Part shown: piece after piece, positions 1-6,026 of the stretch | Layout of the letters: each line of letters begins with the position of its first letter | How positions within the stretch are numbered: the stretch's first letter is position 1 | NCBI GenBank assembly: GCA_025963615.1 | Contig: JAOQAL010000502.1 | Location: forward strand, 1 to 7,036 | Length of the DNA stretch: 7,036 bases | Reading direction: 5' to 3' | Source: Chitinophagaceae bacterium | GTDB lineage: Bacteria > Bacteroidota > Bacteroidia > Chitinophagales > Chitinophagaceae | Translations under genes and position numbers: made by a program | Notes under the pieces: model-generated | What the model was told of the DNA's origin: nothing | Seen by the model: only the letters and a program-made list of their open reading frames with translations | Database searches by the model: none

Positions 1-706
1 GGATGATTTTTATGAAGGTGTATATGCTGCCTGTGAAAAATATGGCGTTGACCTGGTAGGTGGCGATACCACTACGTCACAGAAAGGATTCATCATTTCT
101 GTGACGGCTATCGGTGAGGTAAGTCCCGATAAATTTGTAAAGCGCAGCACAGCCAAAAAAGGTGATTTATTATGTGTTAGCGGAAGCCTCGGCGCGGCCT
201 ATATTGGCTTATTGTTTTTGGAACGTGAAAAAAAGATCTATCTCGAAAGCCCTGGTGTACAACCGGACCTTGAAGGTGAATCGTATGTGGTAGGGAGACT
301 TTTAAAACCCGAAGCCCGGAAGGACATTATTGATTTTTTTGAGCAGCAACAAATTCTTCCTACAGCAATGATTGATATAAGCGACGGCTTGAGTTCAGAA
401 ATTCTCCACATCTGTAAACAAAGCGATCTGGGTTGTGTATTGTATGAAGAAAAATTGCCCATCGCGGATGAAATGCGTAAAGCCGCTTATAAATTTGAAA
501 TTGACCCGACAGCTTGTGCCTTGAGCGGCGGGGAAGATTATGAGCTTTTATTTACGCTTTCACAAAATGATTATGACAAAATAACGTTTAATGAAAACAT
601 CAGTGTAATTGGATATATGGCGGAAGCTGAACAGGGTGCTAACATCTTTACCAAAGGCGGGGGGAAACATCCCATAACGGCACAGGGTTGGAATCATTTA
701 AAATAA
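1..706 (+). CDS. thiL: Thiamine-monophosphate kinase, 5'-truncated by window edge
   Basis: ThiL phosphorylates thiamine monophosphate with ATP to give thiamine diphosphate, the last step of cytosolic cofactor synthesis. The frame is open from base 2 with no start in view, so 234 C-terminal residues are visible; the family is usually about 320-350 residues, so roughly 100 N-terminal residues lie to the left. Seen directly: LVGGDTT near visible residues 18-24, GDLLCVSGSLG (about 54-64), the IDISDGLSSE motif (about 124-133) and SGGEDYELLFT (about 175-185). These are the hallmark Mg/ATP and TMP-binding segments of the ThiL/PurM-like fold. The GTG at 101 sits inside the conserved domain and is not a plausible start. 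The C terminus looks complete, ending in TAA. The next gene begins 69 bp later on the same strand and may be read through, but it has no known link to thiamine. The identity is firm; only the missing N terminus limits it. Confidence 0.95.
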   Translation, partial: DDFYEGVYAACEKYGVDLVGGDTTTSQKGFIISVTAIGEVSPDKFVKRSTAKKGDLLCVSGSLGAAYIGLLFLEREKKIYLESPGVQPDLEGESYVVGRLLKPEARKDIIDFFEQQQILPTAMIDISDGLSSEILHICKQSDLGCVLYEEKLPIADEMRKAAYKFEIDPTACALSGGEDYELLFTLSQNDYDKITFNENISVIGYMAEAEQGANIFTKGGGKHPITAQGWNHLK

Positions 707-775
707 GGACTTAACGTGCGTTTTGGCCGTTCTAAATTGCAAACTGCCGGTAGTTACCAGGTGTCAACAAAAACA

Positions 776-2275
776 ATGAAAAGTTATTTTGCACTAATTA
801 TTATAATAGGGATCATGACGGGTTGCAACATCAGCAAATCTGCTTTCCGTTCCAATCATAAATATTCATCGCGGGAAGTTGAATATGATTACCAGGTATT
901 TGAAAATATGCTGAAAGAATCGCATCCCGGTCTTTACTGGTATACAGGCAAAGACAGCATGGAATATTATTTCCGTGAAGGTGCTGACCAGCTAAAAGAC
1001 TCGATGACGGAACCGCAATTCAGAAAAGTATTAAGCTATGTAGTTTCCAAAATTGATTGCGGCCATACGTCGGTAAAAGCGTCTAATCATTATTTGAGGC
1101 ATATCGATAGCAGCCGCTTTAAAATATTTCCATTAAGTATGAAATTCTGGGATGATAGTGCCGCGGTAGCTGCAAACCTCAACCGGAAAGATTCTGTCTT
1201 AAGGAGGGGCGTGGTGGTTACTGCTATCAATAATAAAAGTATCAGGGAAATTCTCGATACCATTTTTCAATATCTTCCAGCTGATGGTTATAACCGGACC
1301 CATAAACTGCAAACACTCAGTAATCGGGGGTCCTTCGGTAATAGTTACACCAGTATATTCGGGCAACGGGATAAATATTCTGTTACGTATTTAGATAGTA
1401 GCGGCGAAACAAAGTCGGTTTTTGTTCCTTATTATAATCCGCTGGCCGATTCCTTAAACCGTTTTCCTCCCAGGCGGATGATGAAACCGTCCCGGCGGGA
1501 AAGAAAGCAGAGCGAAAGATTATCAGCACGCCAGTTGCAGATTGATAAAGAAAACAAGTCGGCGGTAATGGATGTTAACACATTCAGCAAGGGGTACCGG
1601 CTGAAAAGATTTTTTAAAAAATCTTTTCAGCAGTTGCACGAGAATCAAATTAATTACCTGGTAATTGATCTTCGTGGGAATGGTGGCGGCAACGTGATGA
1701 ATTCAACCATGCTTTCAAAATTCCTGATTGACAAACCGTTTAAACTGGCGGATTCATTATATACTATCAGCAGGCGAAGCTCTTATGGAAGGCATATGCA
1801 GAATTATTTTTTCAATCATGCCTTTATGTTATTTACAACAAAGAAAAAGTCTGACGGGTTTTATCATTTCGGTTATTTTGAACGGCATTATTTCAAACCG
1901 AGGAAAAAGAATCATTTTGACGGCAAAACATACATCCTGATCGGGGGCAACTCTTTTTCAGCGACCACATTATTCACCGAGTCCGTTATTAAGGAAGACA
2001 ATGTATTTGTAGTGGGTGAAGAAACCGGGGGTGGGGCCTATGGAAATACAGCCTGGCTAATACCCGATGTAGTATTACCTGAAACAAGAGTGCGTTTCCG
2101 GCTACCCTTGTTCCGGCTGGTCATTGATAAGAATAATCCAAAAAATGGAAGAGGGGTGCAGCCCGAAATTGAAGTCAAGCCAACCGCGGAAGCGATTAAA
2201 AATGGTGCCGATTTTAAAATGGACAAAGTGAAGGAGTTGATTAAAGAGGATAAAAGCGGCACTAAAAACCGTTAA
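776..2275 (+). CDS. S41 family (tricorn/C-terminal-processing type) peptidase-like lipoprotein
   Basis: Predicted 499-residue envelope lipoprotein of peptidase family S41. I chose the ATG at 776 over the in-frame GTG at 716 because it begins directly with a signal peptide: MKSY, a hydrophobic stretch, then a lipobox MTGC with the lipidated Cys at residue 17. The sequence then shows a helical N-terminal region, SKIDCGHTSV (His97, like the D-G-H-T histidine of tricorn-type S41 enzymes), a PDZ-like stretch (about 145-220), a very basic linker (about 228-262), YLVIDLRGNGGG (294-305), and GGNSFSATTLF, where Ser395 is the likely nucleophile. GEETGGG (414-420) follows. The Lys of the CtpA-type Ser/Lys dyad is not evident here, so a Ser-His arrangement is more likely. 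The substrate is unknown. It lies 69 bp after thiL and is convergent with the methyltransferase. No clear Shine-Dalgarno sequence is seen. The codons at 1601-1630 lie in a perfect palindrome. The family is sure; activity and substrate are inferred. Confidence 0.88.
   Translation: MKSYFALIIIIGIMTGCNISKSAFRSNHKYSSREVEYDYQVFENMLKESHPGLYWYTGKDSMEYYFREGADQLKDSMTEPQFRKVLSYVVSKIDCGHTSVKASNHYLRHIDSSRFKIFPLSMKFWDDSAAVAANLNRKDSVLRRGVVVTAINNKSIREILDTIFQYLPADGYNRTHKLQTLSNRGSFGNSYTSIFGQRDKYSVTYLDSSGETKSVFVPYYNPLADSLNRFPPRRMMKPSRRERKQSERLSARQLQIDKENKSAVMDVNTFSKGYRLKRFFKKSFQQLHENQINYLVIDLRGNGGGNVMNSTMLSKFLIDKPFKLADSLYTISRRSSYGRHMQNYFFNHAFMLFTTKKKSDGFYHFGYFERHYFKPRKKNHFDGKTYILIGGNSFSATTLFTESVIKEDNVFVVGEETGGGAYGNTAWLIPDVVLPETRVRFRLPLFRLVIDKNNPKNGRGVQPEIEVKPTAEAIKNGADFKMDKVKELIKEDKSGTKNR
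1600..1631. repeat. Perfect 32-bp palindrome inside the S41 peptidase gene
   Basis: The left half (GCTGAAAAGATTTTTT) is the exact reverse complement of the right half, with no spacer. It is read in frame as residues LKRFFKKSFQ (276-285) of the peptidase, just before the core beta-strand that ends in DLRGNGGG. The next base pair outwards (1599/1632) does not match. It could form a cruciform or an RNA hairpin, be a dimer-binding site, or be a chance result of Lys/Phe codons. The T tract is inside the stem, so it is not a normal terminator. Confidence 0.9.
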
Positions 2276-2288
2276 CATGTTTGATGTC

Positions 2289-2352
2289 AGATGTACGAGG
2301 CACGCCAGTCTGAAAATTGAAGGTGCTTTTTGTATCAGCCTGCCGTACATCT
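2289..2352. repeat. Inverted 9-mer pair in the convergent gap between two genes
   Basis: AGATGTACG at 2289-2297 is repeated as its exact reverse complement CGTACATCT at 2344-2352. A 46-bp spacer separates them, containing a weak GCAC (2300-2303) and GTGC (2323-2326) pair followed by five T at 2327-2331. It lies between the stop of the S41 gene and the stop of the minus-strand methyltransferase, so a bidirectional terminator is one reading. A small repeat-bounded intergenic element of the kind spread through Bacteroidota genomes is another. The repeat is seen; the role is inferred. Confidence 0.5.
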
Positions 2353-2382
2353 AGCATCCAGTATCCAACATCTAGCATCCAA
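2348..2382. repeat. Five tandem degenerate heptamers (YATCYAR)
   Basis: Read on the plus strand the units are CATCTAG, CATCCAG, TATCCAA, CATCTAG, CATCCAA, in perfect 7-bp register; a 14-bp stretch (2347-2360) recurs exactly at 2368-2381. On the minus strand they read as GGATGCTAGATG-type repeats, a pattern I recall as common between Bacteroidota genes. The array overlaps the right arm of the inverted 9-mer and runs into the end of the methyltransferase gene, supplying its last codons and its TAG stop (2372-2374). Confidence 0.75.
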
Positions 2383-3070
2383 TCTCCTTCCTCCTCAGCA
2401 CCACATCACAAAAGAATTGCCGGTGCAGGCATAAGAAAAGCAACTCATAGTTTTCTTTCAGCATAAATTCATGCACCGCTTTCGGAACACCATAAGGGAT
2501 AAATGCAAAACAGTCAAATAAAGTATAATCATTAAACTGGATAATGCCATTGTCTTTTATTTTTTGACTCACCTGTTCAATATCCTTTACCACCTCTTCA
2601 TAAGAATGTCCGGCATCAAGGTACAGGTAATCAATAGATTTATCCGGCAATTTCGCAAGCATTTCCCAGGATAATCCGGGATAAATTACAACCTGCCCTT
2701 TGTCAATTTCTTGATGAAATTTATTTTGATAATATTCAAGATGGGTCATCTTACTGTCCTTGAGTACTGTCTGTTTCCACGGTTCCGTATCACCGGTAAT
2801 AGCAAAACTATCAATGACGATAAATTTTTCAGGCTGCAGCTGTTCCAGTAGCAAGGCCGAAAAATTGCCATAGGCTACCCCTACTTCGGCTATCACTCCT
2901 CCTTTTGGAAGCCATTGTAAAACATCTTCCCTCGAATTGCAGACCCTGCTGTTTTCAAAAAGGTTGGCCGGCAAGGGTGGCGGTATCATTTTTTCTACTT
3001 CCTCCAGCTTTGTTTTAATAATGGTATAGCCCATTTTAGACAATAGCTGCTTAACGGCGCGTTTAATCAT
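2372..3070 (-). CDS. Class I SAM-dependent methyltransferase (Methyltransf_24-like)
   Basis: Predicted 232-residue soluble methyltransferase that uses S-adenosylmethionine on an unknown substrate. Seen: a short basic and helical N terminus with a proline run (about 30-34), motif I AEVGVAYGNFSALLLE (61-76), which forms the glycine-rich SAM loop, an acidic strand end IVIDSF (Asp87), then YLDAGHSYEEVVKDIE (150-165) and IIQFNDY (176-182). The DAGH-SYE and FND segments are typical of the Methyltransf_24 type, found in genes for sugar, glycopeptide or small-molecule methylation. The start is the ATG at 3068-3070, with no Shine-Dalgarno sequence, only an A-rich leader. It lies 49 bp downstream of the nitrilase-like gene on the same strand, so co-transcription is likely, though no shared substrate is evident. 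Its last residues, GC-stop, are encoded by the heptamer repeat array, so the C terminus may have been changed by repeat insertion. The fold is sure; the substrate is not known. Confidence 0.83.
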   Translation of the reverse strand: MIKRAVKQLLSKMGYTIIKTKLEEVEKMIPPPLPANLFENSRVCNSREDVLQWLPKGGVIAEVGVAYGNFSALLLEQLQPEKFIVIDSFAITGDTEPWKQTVLKDSKMTHLEYYQNKFHQEIDKGQVVIYPGLSWEMLAKLPDKSIDYLYLDAGHSYEEVVKDIEQVSQKIKDNGIIQFNDYTLFDCFAFIPYGVPKAVHEFMLKENYELLFLCLHRQFFCDVVLRRKEIGC

Positions 3071-3119
3071 GTTGGATTATTGTTTTGCTGACGTTTTTGT
3101 GAGATGGGGGCTTTGATAA

Positions 3120-3953
3120 TCAGAGAATAGAAAACCCGTCACGGTCCCTCCAGAATGGAAATTTTTCCCTTACGTTTTGTAAATGAGCTTTATGAAGGGT
3201 AATCGTAAAAACATCTTCGTCATTTTTTTTATGATATAAAATTTCGCCGAGCGGATCTATCACCATGCTTTCGCCGCTATAATGAATATTGTTGCCGTCA
3301 TCGCCTGTGCGATTTGCCCCGGCAACATAGCATTGATTTTCGATAGCCCTTGCCTGTAATAATGTCTTCCAGGCAATGATTCTTTTTTCCGGCCAATTGG
3401 CGACATAAACCAATACATCGTATTCAGCCCCGGTTTCCGACCCACTCTCTCCGCGGAGAAGGGGAGTTTGCCTGCTCCAAACAGGAAAGCGAAGGTCATA
3501 GCAAACTAATAAATTAATTTTCCATCCATTAACAGCAGCGATGAGTCTTTTGGTTCCCGCCTCATAATTTTTATCCTCTCCCGCAAAGGCGAAGCGGTGA
3601 CGTTTATCATAATAACCATATTGGCCATTCGGCAGCATCCAGATGAGCCGGTTGTAGTACCGGTTCGCTACACCATCCCCAACCTGCACGGTCTCCTTAA
3701 TAATTACACTACCTGTTAGAATAACTTTTTTCTTTGCCGCTATCCGTTTCATCCATTGCGCCGTTTCTCCCTCCATTGTTTCCGCAAGTTCATCCGGCTG
3801 CATTACAAAGCCTGTTGAAAACATTTCTGGAAGTATAACAATCTCGGTCTTCTCTTTGATGCTGTTAATCTTTTCTTCAAACATTTTTAAGTTAGCGGCC
3901 TTATCCTGCCAGTGAAGCCTGGATTGGATTATGGTGATGGTGAGTGTGGACAT
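3120..3953 (-). CDS. Nitrilase-superfamily carbon-nitrogen hydrolase, omega-amidase (YafV/Nit2-like)
   Basis: Predicted 277-residue cytosolic amidase. The nitrilase catalytic triad is in view: Glu43 in ILPEMFSTGF, Lys117 in YDKRHRF and Cys151 in LLVCYDLRFP, followed by VANWPEKR (184-191) and ARAIENQCYV. The WxxLLQARAIEN and FAFAGED segments fit the YafV-like omega-amidases, which hydrolyse 2-oxoglutaramate or 2-oxosuccinamate, the waste amides made when glutamine or asparagine transaminases act, for example in methionine salvage. The substrate is inferred from family resemblance only. Typical relatives are about 255-262 residues. The extra length is at least partly TPLLRGESGSETGAE (163-177), between VWSRQ and the YDVLVYV strand, where relatives usually go almost directly from VWSRN to YD. 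This segment is encoded by a palindromic element. The ATG at 3951-3953 fits the family N terminus. It is the first gene of a likely two-gene unit with the methyltransferase. Confidence 0.88.
   Translation of the reverse strand: MSTLTITIIQSRLHWQDKAANLKMFEEKINSIKEKTEIVILPEMFSTGFVMQPDELAETMEGETAQWMKRIAAKKKVILTGSVIIKETVQVGDGVANRYYNRLIWMLPNGQYGYYDKRHRFAFAGEDKNYEAGTKRLIAAVNGWKINLLVCYDLRFPVWSRQTPLLRGESGSETGAEYDVLVYVANWPEKRIIAWKTLLQARAIENQCYVAGANRTGDDGNNIHYSGESMVIDPLGEILYHKKNDEDVFTITLHKAHLQNVREKFPFWRDRDGFSIL
3444..3467. repeat. GC-rich palindromic element inserted in frame in the amidase gene
   Basis: The core TCTCCGCGGAGA (3448-3459) is a perfect 12-bp palindrome, flanked by ACTC (3444-3447) and GAGT (3464-3467), with AGGG bulged on one side. 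Read on the minus strand it encodes TPLLRGES (163-170) of the amidase. It is GC-rich in an AT-rich neighbourhood, and it sits at a surface-loop position where family members lack residues. The core resembles the CTCCGCGGAG-centred palindromic repeats scattered in many Bacteroidota genomes; that resemblance is from memory and would need a genome search. Confidence 0.65.
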
Positions 3954-4039
3954 GCTATAAAGGTAAATCTTGTTTTTTCATTATAGCCCTGGTATAAAGT
4001 AAAAATTTAAAAGTTAAAACTTTGAATTTTAGTATTTAG

Positions 4040-4047
4040 TAACTTTA
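4040..4047 (+). promoter_or_regulatory. Possible -7 element before the 55-residue gene
   Basis: TAACTTTA matches the Bacteroidota -7 element TAnnTTTG at all but the last base. A TTTG at 4021-4024 could be a -33 box, but the 15-bp spacer is shorter than the usual 19-21. A small inverted repeat, AAAGTT-AA-AACTTT (4010-4023), overlaps that box. The implied leader is about 80 bases. In a stretch this AT-rich, chance matches are easy, so this is weak. Confidence 0.25.
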
Positions 4048-4128
4048 GTTAAATGAACTACCTCCCTGAGTCCATGACCTCACGTTGTTAAAAACCAATA
4101 ATTAAAGGAACCAAAAAACTTTTAGTTT

Positions 4129-4296
4129 ATGAATAAAGAAATAATTGAAAAAGCATTAATGGATGCCTTGTATTTACTGAATTCAGAATTGGAAACTGTT
4201 AGCATGGATGATCTCAAAGAAGAATACATGCATGTTATTTCGCAAATTGAGGAAGCATTATCCGAAATAGAAAACCCCGTGGATCGCAGTTTATAA
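4129..4296 (+). CDS. Small acidic helical protein of unknown function (55 aa)
   Basis: An ATG at 4129 opens a 55-codon frame ending in TAA (4294-4296). I do not recognise a family. The protein starts MNKEIIEKALMDALYLLNSE and ends ENPVDRSL; it has 14 Asp/Glu against 4 Lys/Arg, no signal peptide, no membrane segment and no cysteine. The spacing of Leu, Ile, Met and Val suggests two amphipathic helices (about 2-23 and 27-48), possibly a helical hairpin or short coiled coil. Support for a real gene: Bacteroidota-like codon choice, a possible -7 element upstream, an intergenic setting between two minus-strand genes, and a strong hairpin with a T-rich tail starting 44 bp after the stop. AAAGGAA at 4104-4110 is too far upstream (18 bases) to be a normal ribosome site; otherwise the leader is A-rich. 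It could be a regulator partner or a solo small protein; no function is claimed. Confidence 0.6.
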   Translation: MNKEIIEKALMDALYLLNSELETVSMDDLKEEYMHVISQIEEALSEIENPVDRSL

Positions 4297-4340
4297 AACT
4301 TATTTGGCAGCAACTGGCACTACATCAGGTTGAGTAAACC

Positions 4341-4384
4341 AAGGCAAGTAGTCTTCGACGACTTAGCCTTTCTTTCCTCTTTTT
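4341..4384 (+). terminator. Rho-independent terminator after the 55-residue gene
   Basis: AAGGC (4341-4345) pairs with GCCTT (4366-4370), AAGT (4346-4349) with ACTT (4361-4364), and GTC (4351-4353) with GAC (4357-4359), leaving a TTC loop, one A/G mismatch and one bulged A. A T-rich tail (TCTTTCCTCTTTTT) follows on the plus strand. On the minus strand the tail is poor, so it mainly serves the small plus-strand gene. Confidence 0.6.
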
Positions 4385-4394
4385 CACGACCGGT

Positions 4395-4416
4395 CCCGGG
4401 CTAATATAGCCTTGGG
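4395..4416 (-). terminator. Weak hairpin downstream of paaA
   Basis: GGCTA (4399-4403) and TAGCC (4407-4411) form a 5-bp stem with an ATA loop, which CCC (4395-4397) and GGG (4414-4416) can extend across a small internal loop. It lies 29 bp past the paaA stop, the right place for a 3' end. No T run follows on the minus strand, so it may only be an RNA-stabilising hairpin, or termination may be factor-dependent. Confidence 0.3.
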
Positions 4417-4444
4417 TGACGGCACGCAGGCTGGTTTTGATCTC

Positions 4445-5386
4445 TTAGCCTCTTATTCGTCTTTCCCTTTTCTCCGCATATTCGGTCGCCGCTTCCCTTA
4501 CCCAGGCACCTTCTTCCCATGCTTTTTTCCTGGCTTCCAGTCTTTCTTTATTGCAGGGCCCGTTGCCATTTACCACATTCCAGAATTCCTCCCAGTTGAT
4601 TTCACCAAAATCAAAATGTTTTCTTTCTTCATTCCATCTCAGATCCTTATCCGGAATGGTCATGCCCAATACTTGTACCTGTTCAGCAATCATGTCAACA
4701 AATTTTTGCCGCAGGTCATCATTACTCAGCCGTTTAATTTTCCATTGCGTGCTTTGTCCGCTATGTGTTGATTCACTGTCATGCGGACCAAACATCATTA
4801 GTGAAGGCCAGTACCAGCGGTTGATGGCATCCTGGCACATTTCCTTTTGTTCTTTAGTGCCGTTGGATAATATCAGTAATATTTCAAAGCCCTGCCGCTG
4901 GTGAAAACTTTCTTCTTTACAAATGCGTACCATCGCTCTGGCATATGGTCCGTAGGACGCACGGCATAGCATCACCTGATTTAAGATCGCAGCGCCATCT
5001 ACCAGCCACCCGATAGCGCCAATATCAGCCCAGGTTAAGGTGGGATAATTAAAGATGGAAGAATATTTCGCTTTGCCGCTGTGGAGGTCATTGATTGTTT
5101 CCTCCCTTGCAGTACCCAGTGTTTCAGCAGCGCAATATAAATACAGGCCATGTCCCGCTTCATCCTGCACTTTGGCAAGTAAGATCGCTTTTCGTTTTAA
5201 CGTAGGGGCCCTGGTTATCCAGTTTCCTTCCGGCAGCATGCCTACAATTTCACTATGCGCATGCTGGCTGATCTGCCGCACCAATGTTTTACGATACGCA
5301 TCAGGCATCCAGTCCTTAGGTTCTATTTTAACCTCATGATCAATTTTTTGTTGAAATATTTTTTCAGCTTCCTGCACAGTAAGCAT
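4445..5386 (-). CDS. paaA: Phenylacetyl-CoA epoxidase catalytic subunit A
   Basis: PaaA is the diiron oxygenase subunit of the PaaABCDE complex, which epoxidises the ring of phenylacetyl-CoA in the cytosol, the committed step of aerobic phenylacetate breakdown. The 313 residues match the usual length (about 309 in E. coli), and the sequence is PaaA-like end to end: [27 protein letters not shown] (41-56), [13 protein letters not shown] (72-84), [33 protein letters not shown] (157-166) and [17 protein letters not shown]. The two ExxH pairs, Glu76-His79 and Glu159-His162, with Glu46, are the expected diiron ligands; none is missing. The ATG at 5384-5386 begins in the family's usual place, with no Shine-Dalgarno sequence. 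It follows a cupin gene by 42 bp on the same strand. Unusually, no paaB, paaC, paaD or paaE lies downstream; the next gene is on the other strand. TATCTTTA (5402-5409, minus) lies 15 bp before the start and could be its own promoter element. Confidence 0.95.
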   Translation of the reverse strand: MLTVQEAEKIFQQKIDHEVKIEPKDWMPDAYRKTLVRQISQHAHSEIVGMLPEGNWITRAPTLKRKAILLAKVQDEAGHGLYLYCAAETLGTAREETINDLHSGKAKYSSIFNYPTLTWADIGAIGWLVDGAAILNQVMLCRASYGPYARAMVRICKEESFHQRQGFEILLILSNGTKEQKEMCQDAINRWYWPSLMMFGPHDSESTHSGQSTQWKIKRLSNDDLRQKFVDMIAEQVQVLGMTIPDKDLRWNEERKHFDFGEINWEEFWNVVNGNGPCNKERLEARKKAWEEGAWVREAATEYAEKRERRIRG

Positions 5387-5428
5387 TTTAAATTTCTTTT
5401 GTAAAGATAAGCAAAGGCAAATTCAGCC

Positions 5429-5827
5429 TCATTGAGTTTGACTATATTCCTCGTCCGTTACCGGGTCCAGCCAATTGACTTCTTTTCCATCTAACAATAA
5501 TTGTGTGGCAATATGTGTAAATAAACTGTCAGCTGTAGCACCATGCCAATGTTCTTCGTTGGCTAAAATGGTTACGACATCCCCCGGCAATAACAGTTGT
5601 TTAGGCTCGCCTTTTTTTTGTACATAGCCTTTCCCCTCAGTGACAATTAATATTTGCCCGCCCGGATGAGTATGCCAATGATTACGGCAACCGGGCTCAA
5701 ACGTTACTTTAGCAACATTACAATGAATTGGTTCGTCTCTTACAAGTAGTTGTATCCACCCATTACCGGTAAAATAATCGGCAGGTAATCTTTGGGATTG
5801 TAACGAACTTGAACTTTTCTTTATCAT
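5429..5827 (-). CDS. Small single-domain cupin, hydroxynitrile-lyase-like
   Basis: A 132-residue metal-binding cupin, complete and of family length (about 131). It closely resembles, from memory, the Mn-dependent cupin (R)-hydroxynitrile lyase of Granulicella tundricola and its many uncharacterised relatives: PADYFTG (15-21), VTFEPGCRNHWHTHPGGQILIVTEGKG (41-67), PGDVVTI (81-87), HWHG (93-96), THIATQ (104-109) and WLDPVTDEEY (119-128). The likely metal ligands His52, His54, Gln58 and His95 are all present; His105 and Gln109 match the catalytic region of that lyase. Its natural role is unknown: relatives include cyanohydrin lyases, dioxygenase-like cupins, and cupins next to carboxymuconolactone decarboxylase genes. 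It precedes paaA by 42 bp on the same strand, so shared transcription is likely and a role in handling an aromatic or aldehyde compound is possible. The start is the ATG at 5825-5827, after an A-rich leader without a Shine-Dalgarno sequence. The fold is sure; the reaction is not. Confidence 0.88.
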   Translation of the reverse strand: MIKKSSSSLQSQRLPADYFTGNGWIQLLVRDEPIHCNVAKVTFEPGCRNHWHTHPGGQILIVTEGKGYVQKKGEPKQLLLPGDVVTILANEEHWHGATADSLFTHIATQLLLDGKEVNWLDPVTDEEYSQTQ

Positions 5828-5884
5828 TTTATAGTTTTTTATTTCTTAGCAAGCATTTCTTTCTTTTGTTCCGTAGCGTCTGCC

Positions 5885-5917
5885 TAAAGATAGAACAGGC
5901 ACCTTTTAGATTTTAAA
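5885..5917 (-). promoter_or_regulatory. Candidate promoter for the cupin-paaA unit
   Basis: Reading the minus strand, TTTA (5917-5914), a 21-base spacer, then TATCTTTA (5892-5885) resembles the Bacteroidota TTTG / TAnnTTTG promoter, with one mismatch in each box. Transcription would start near 5880, giving a leader of about 50 bases. The same octamer recurs just before paaA (5402-5409). The rest of the 199-bp divergent gap up to the GH30 gene shows no gene; a poor plus-strand candidate is TTG (5924-5926) with TAATTTCA (5949-5956). Confidence 0.35.
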
Positions 5918-6026
5918 GCTAAATTGATTTTAACTTAAAAAGATATTCTAATTTCATCTTCGAAGTAGGATATTGGTATTATCCGCTTTGCGTTTTTCCG
6001 GCCTTCTACATCTTAATTCGTTTCTT

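Noticed and set aside
101..706. A complete short ThiL starting at the GTG at 101
   Set aside because: The frame is open and clearly ThiL-like (LVGGDTT) upstream of 101 to the window edge; the gene is simply cut by the window.
716..775. In-frame GTG start giving the S41 protein 20 more residues
   Set aside because: The extra residues (MRFGRSKLQTAG...) would precede a textbook lipoprotein signal peptide that starts exactly at the ATG at 776, so the longer form would spoil secretion.
1600..1631. Intrinsic terminator inside the S41 gene
   Set aside because: The stem is AT-rich with the T tract in its middle and no T tail, and conserved S41 catalytic motifs continue downstream in frame.
2038..2350. 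Minus-strand frames of 74 and 82 codons over the end of the S41 gene
   Set aside because: They overlap conserved S41 coding sequence and intergenic repeats, and no motif or start context supports them.
2348..2382. CRISPR array
   Set aside because: The units are only 7 bp, adjacent and without spacers; there are no cas genes.
4412..4904. Plus-strand reading frames of 119 and 117 codons opposite paaA
   Set aside because: They lie antisense to highly conserved paaA codons and show no domain of their own; they are by-products of its codon use.
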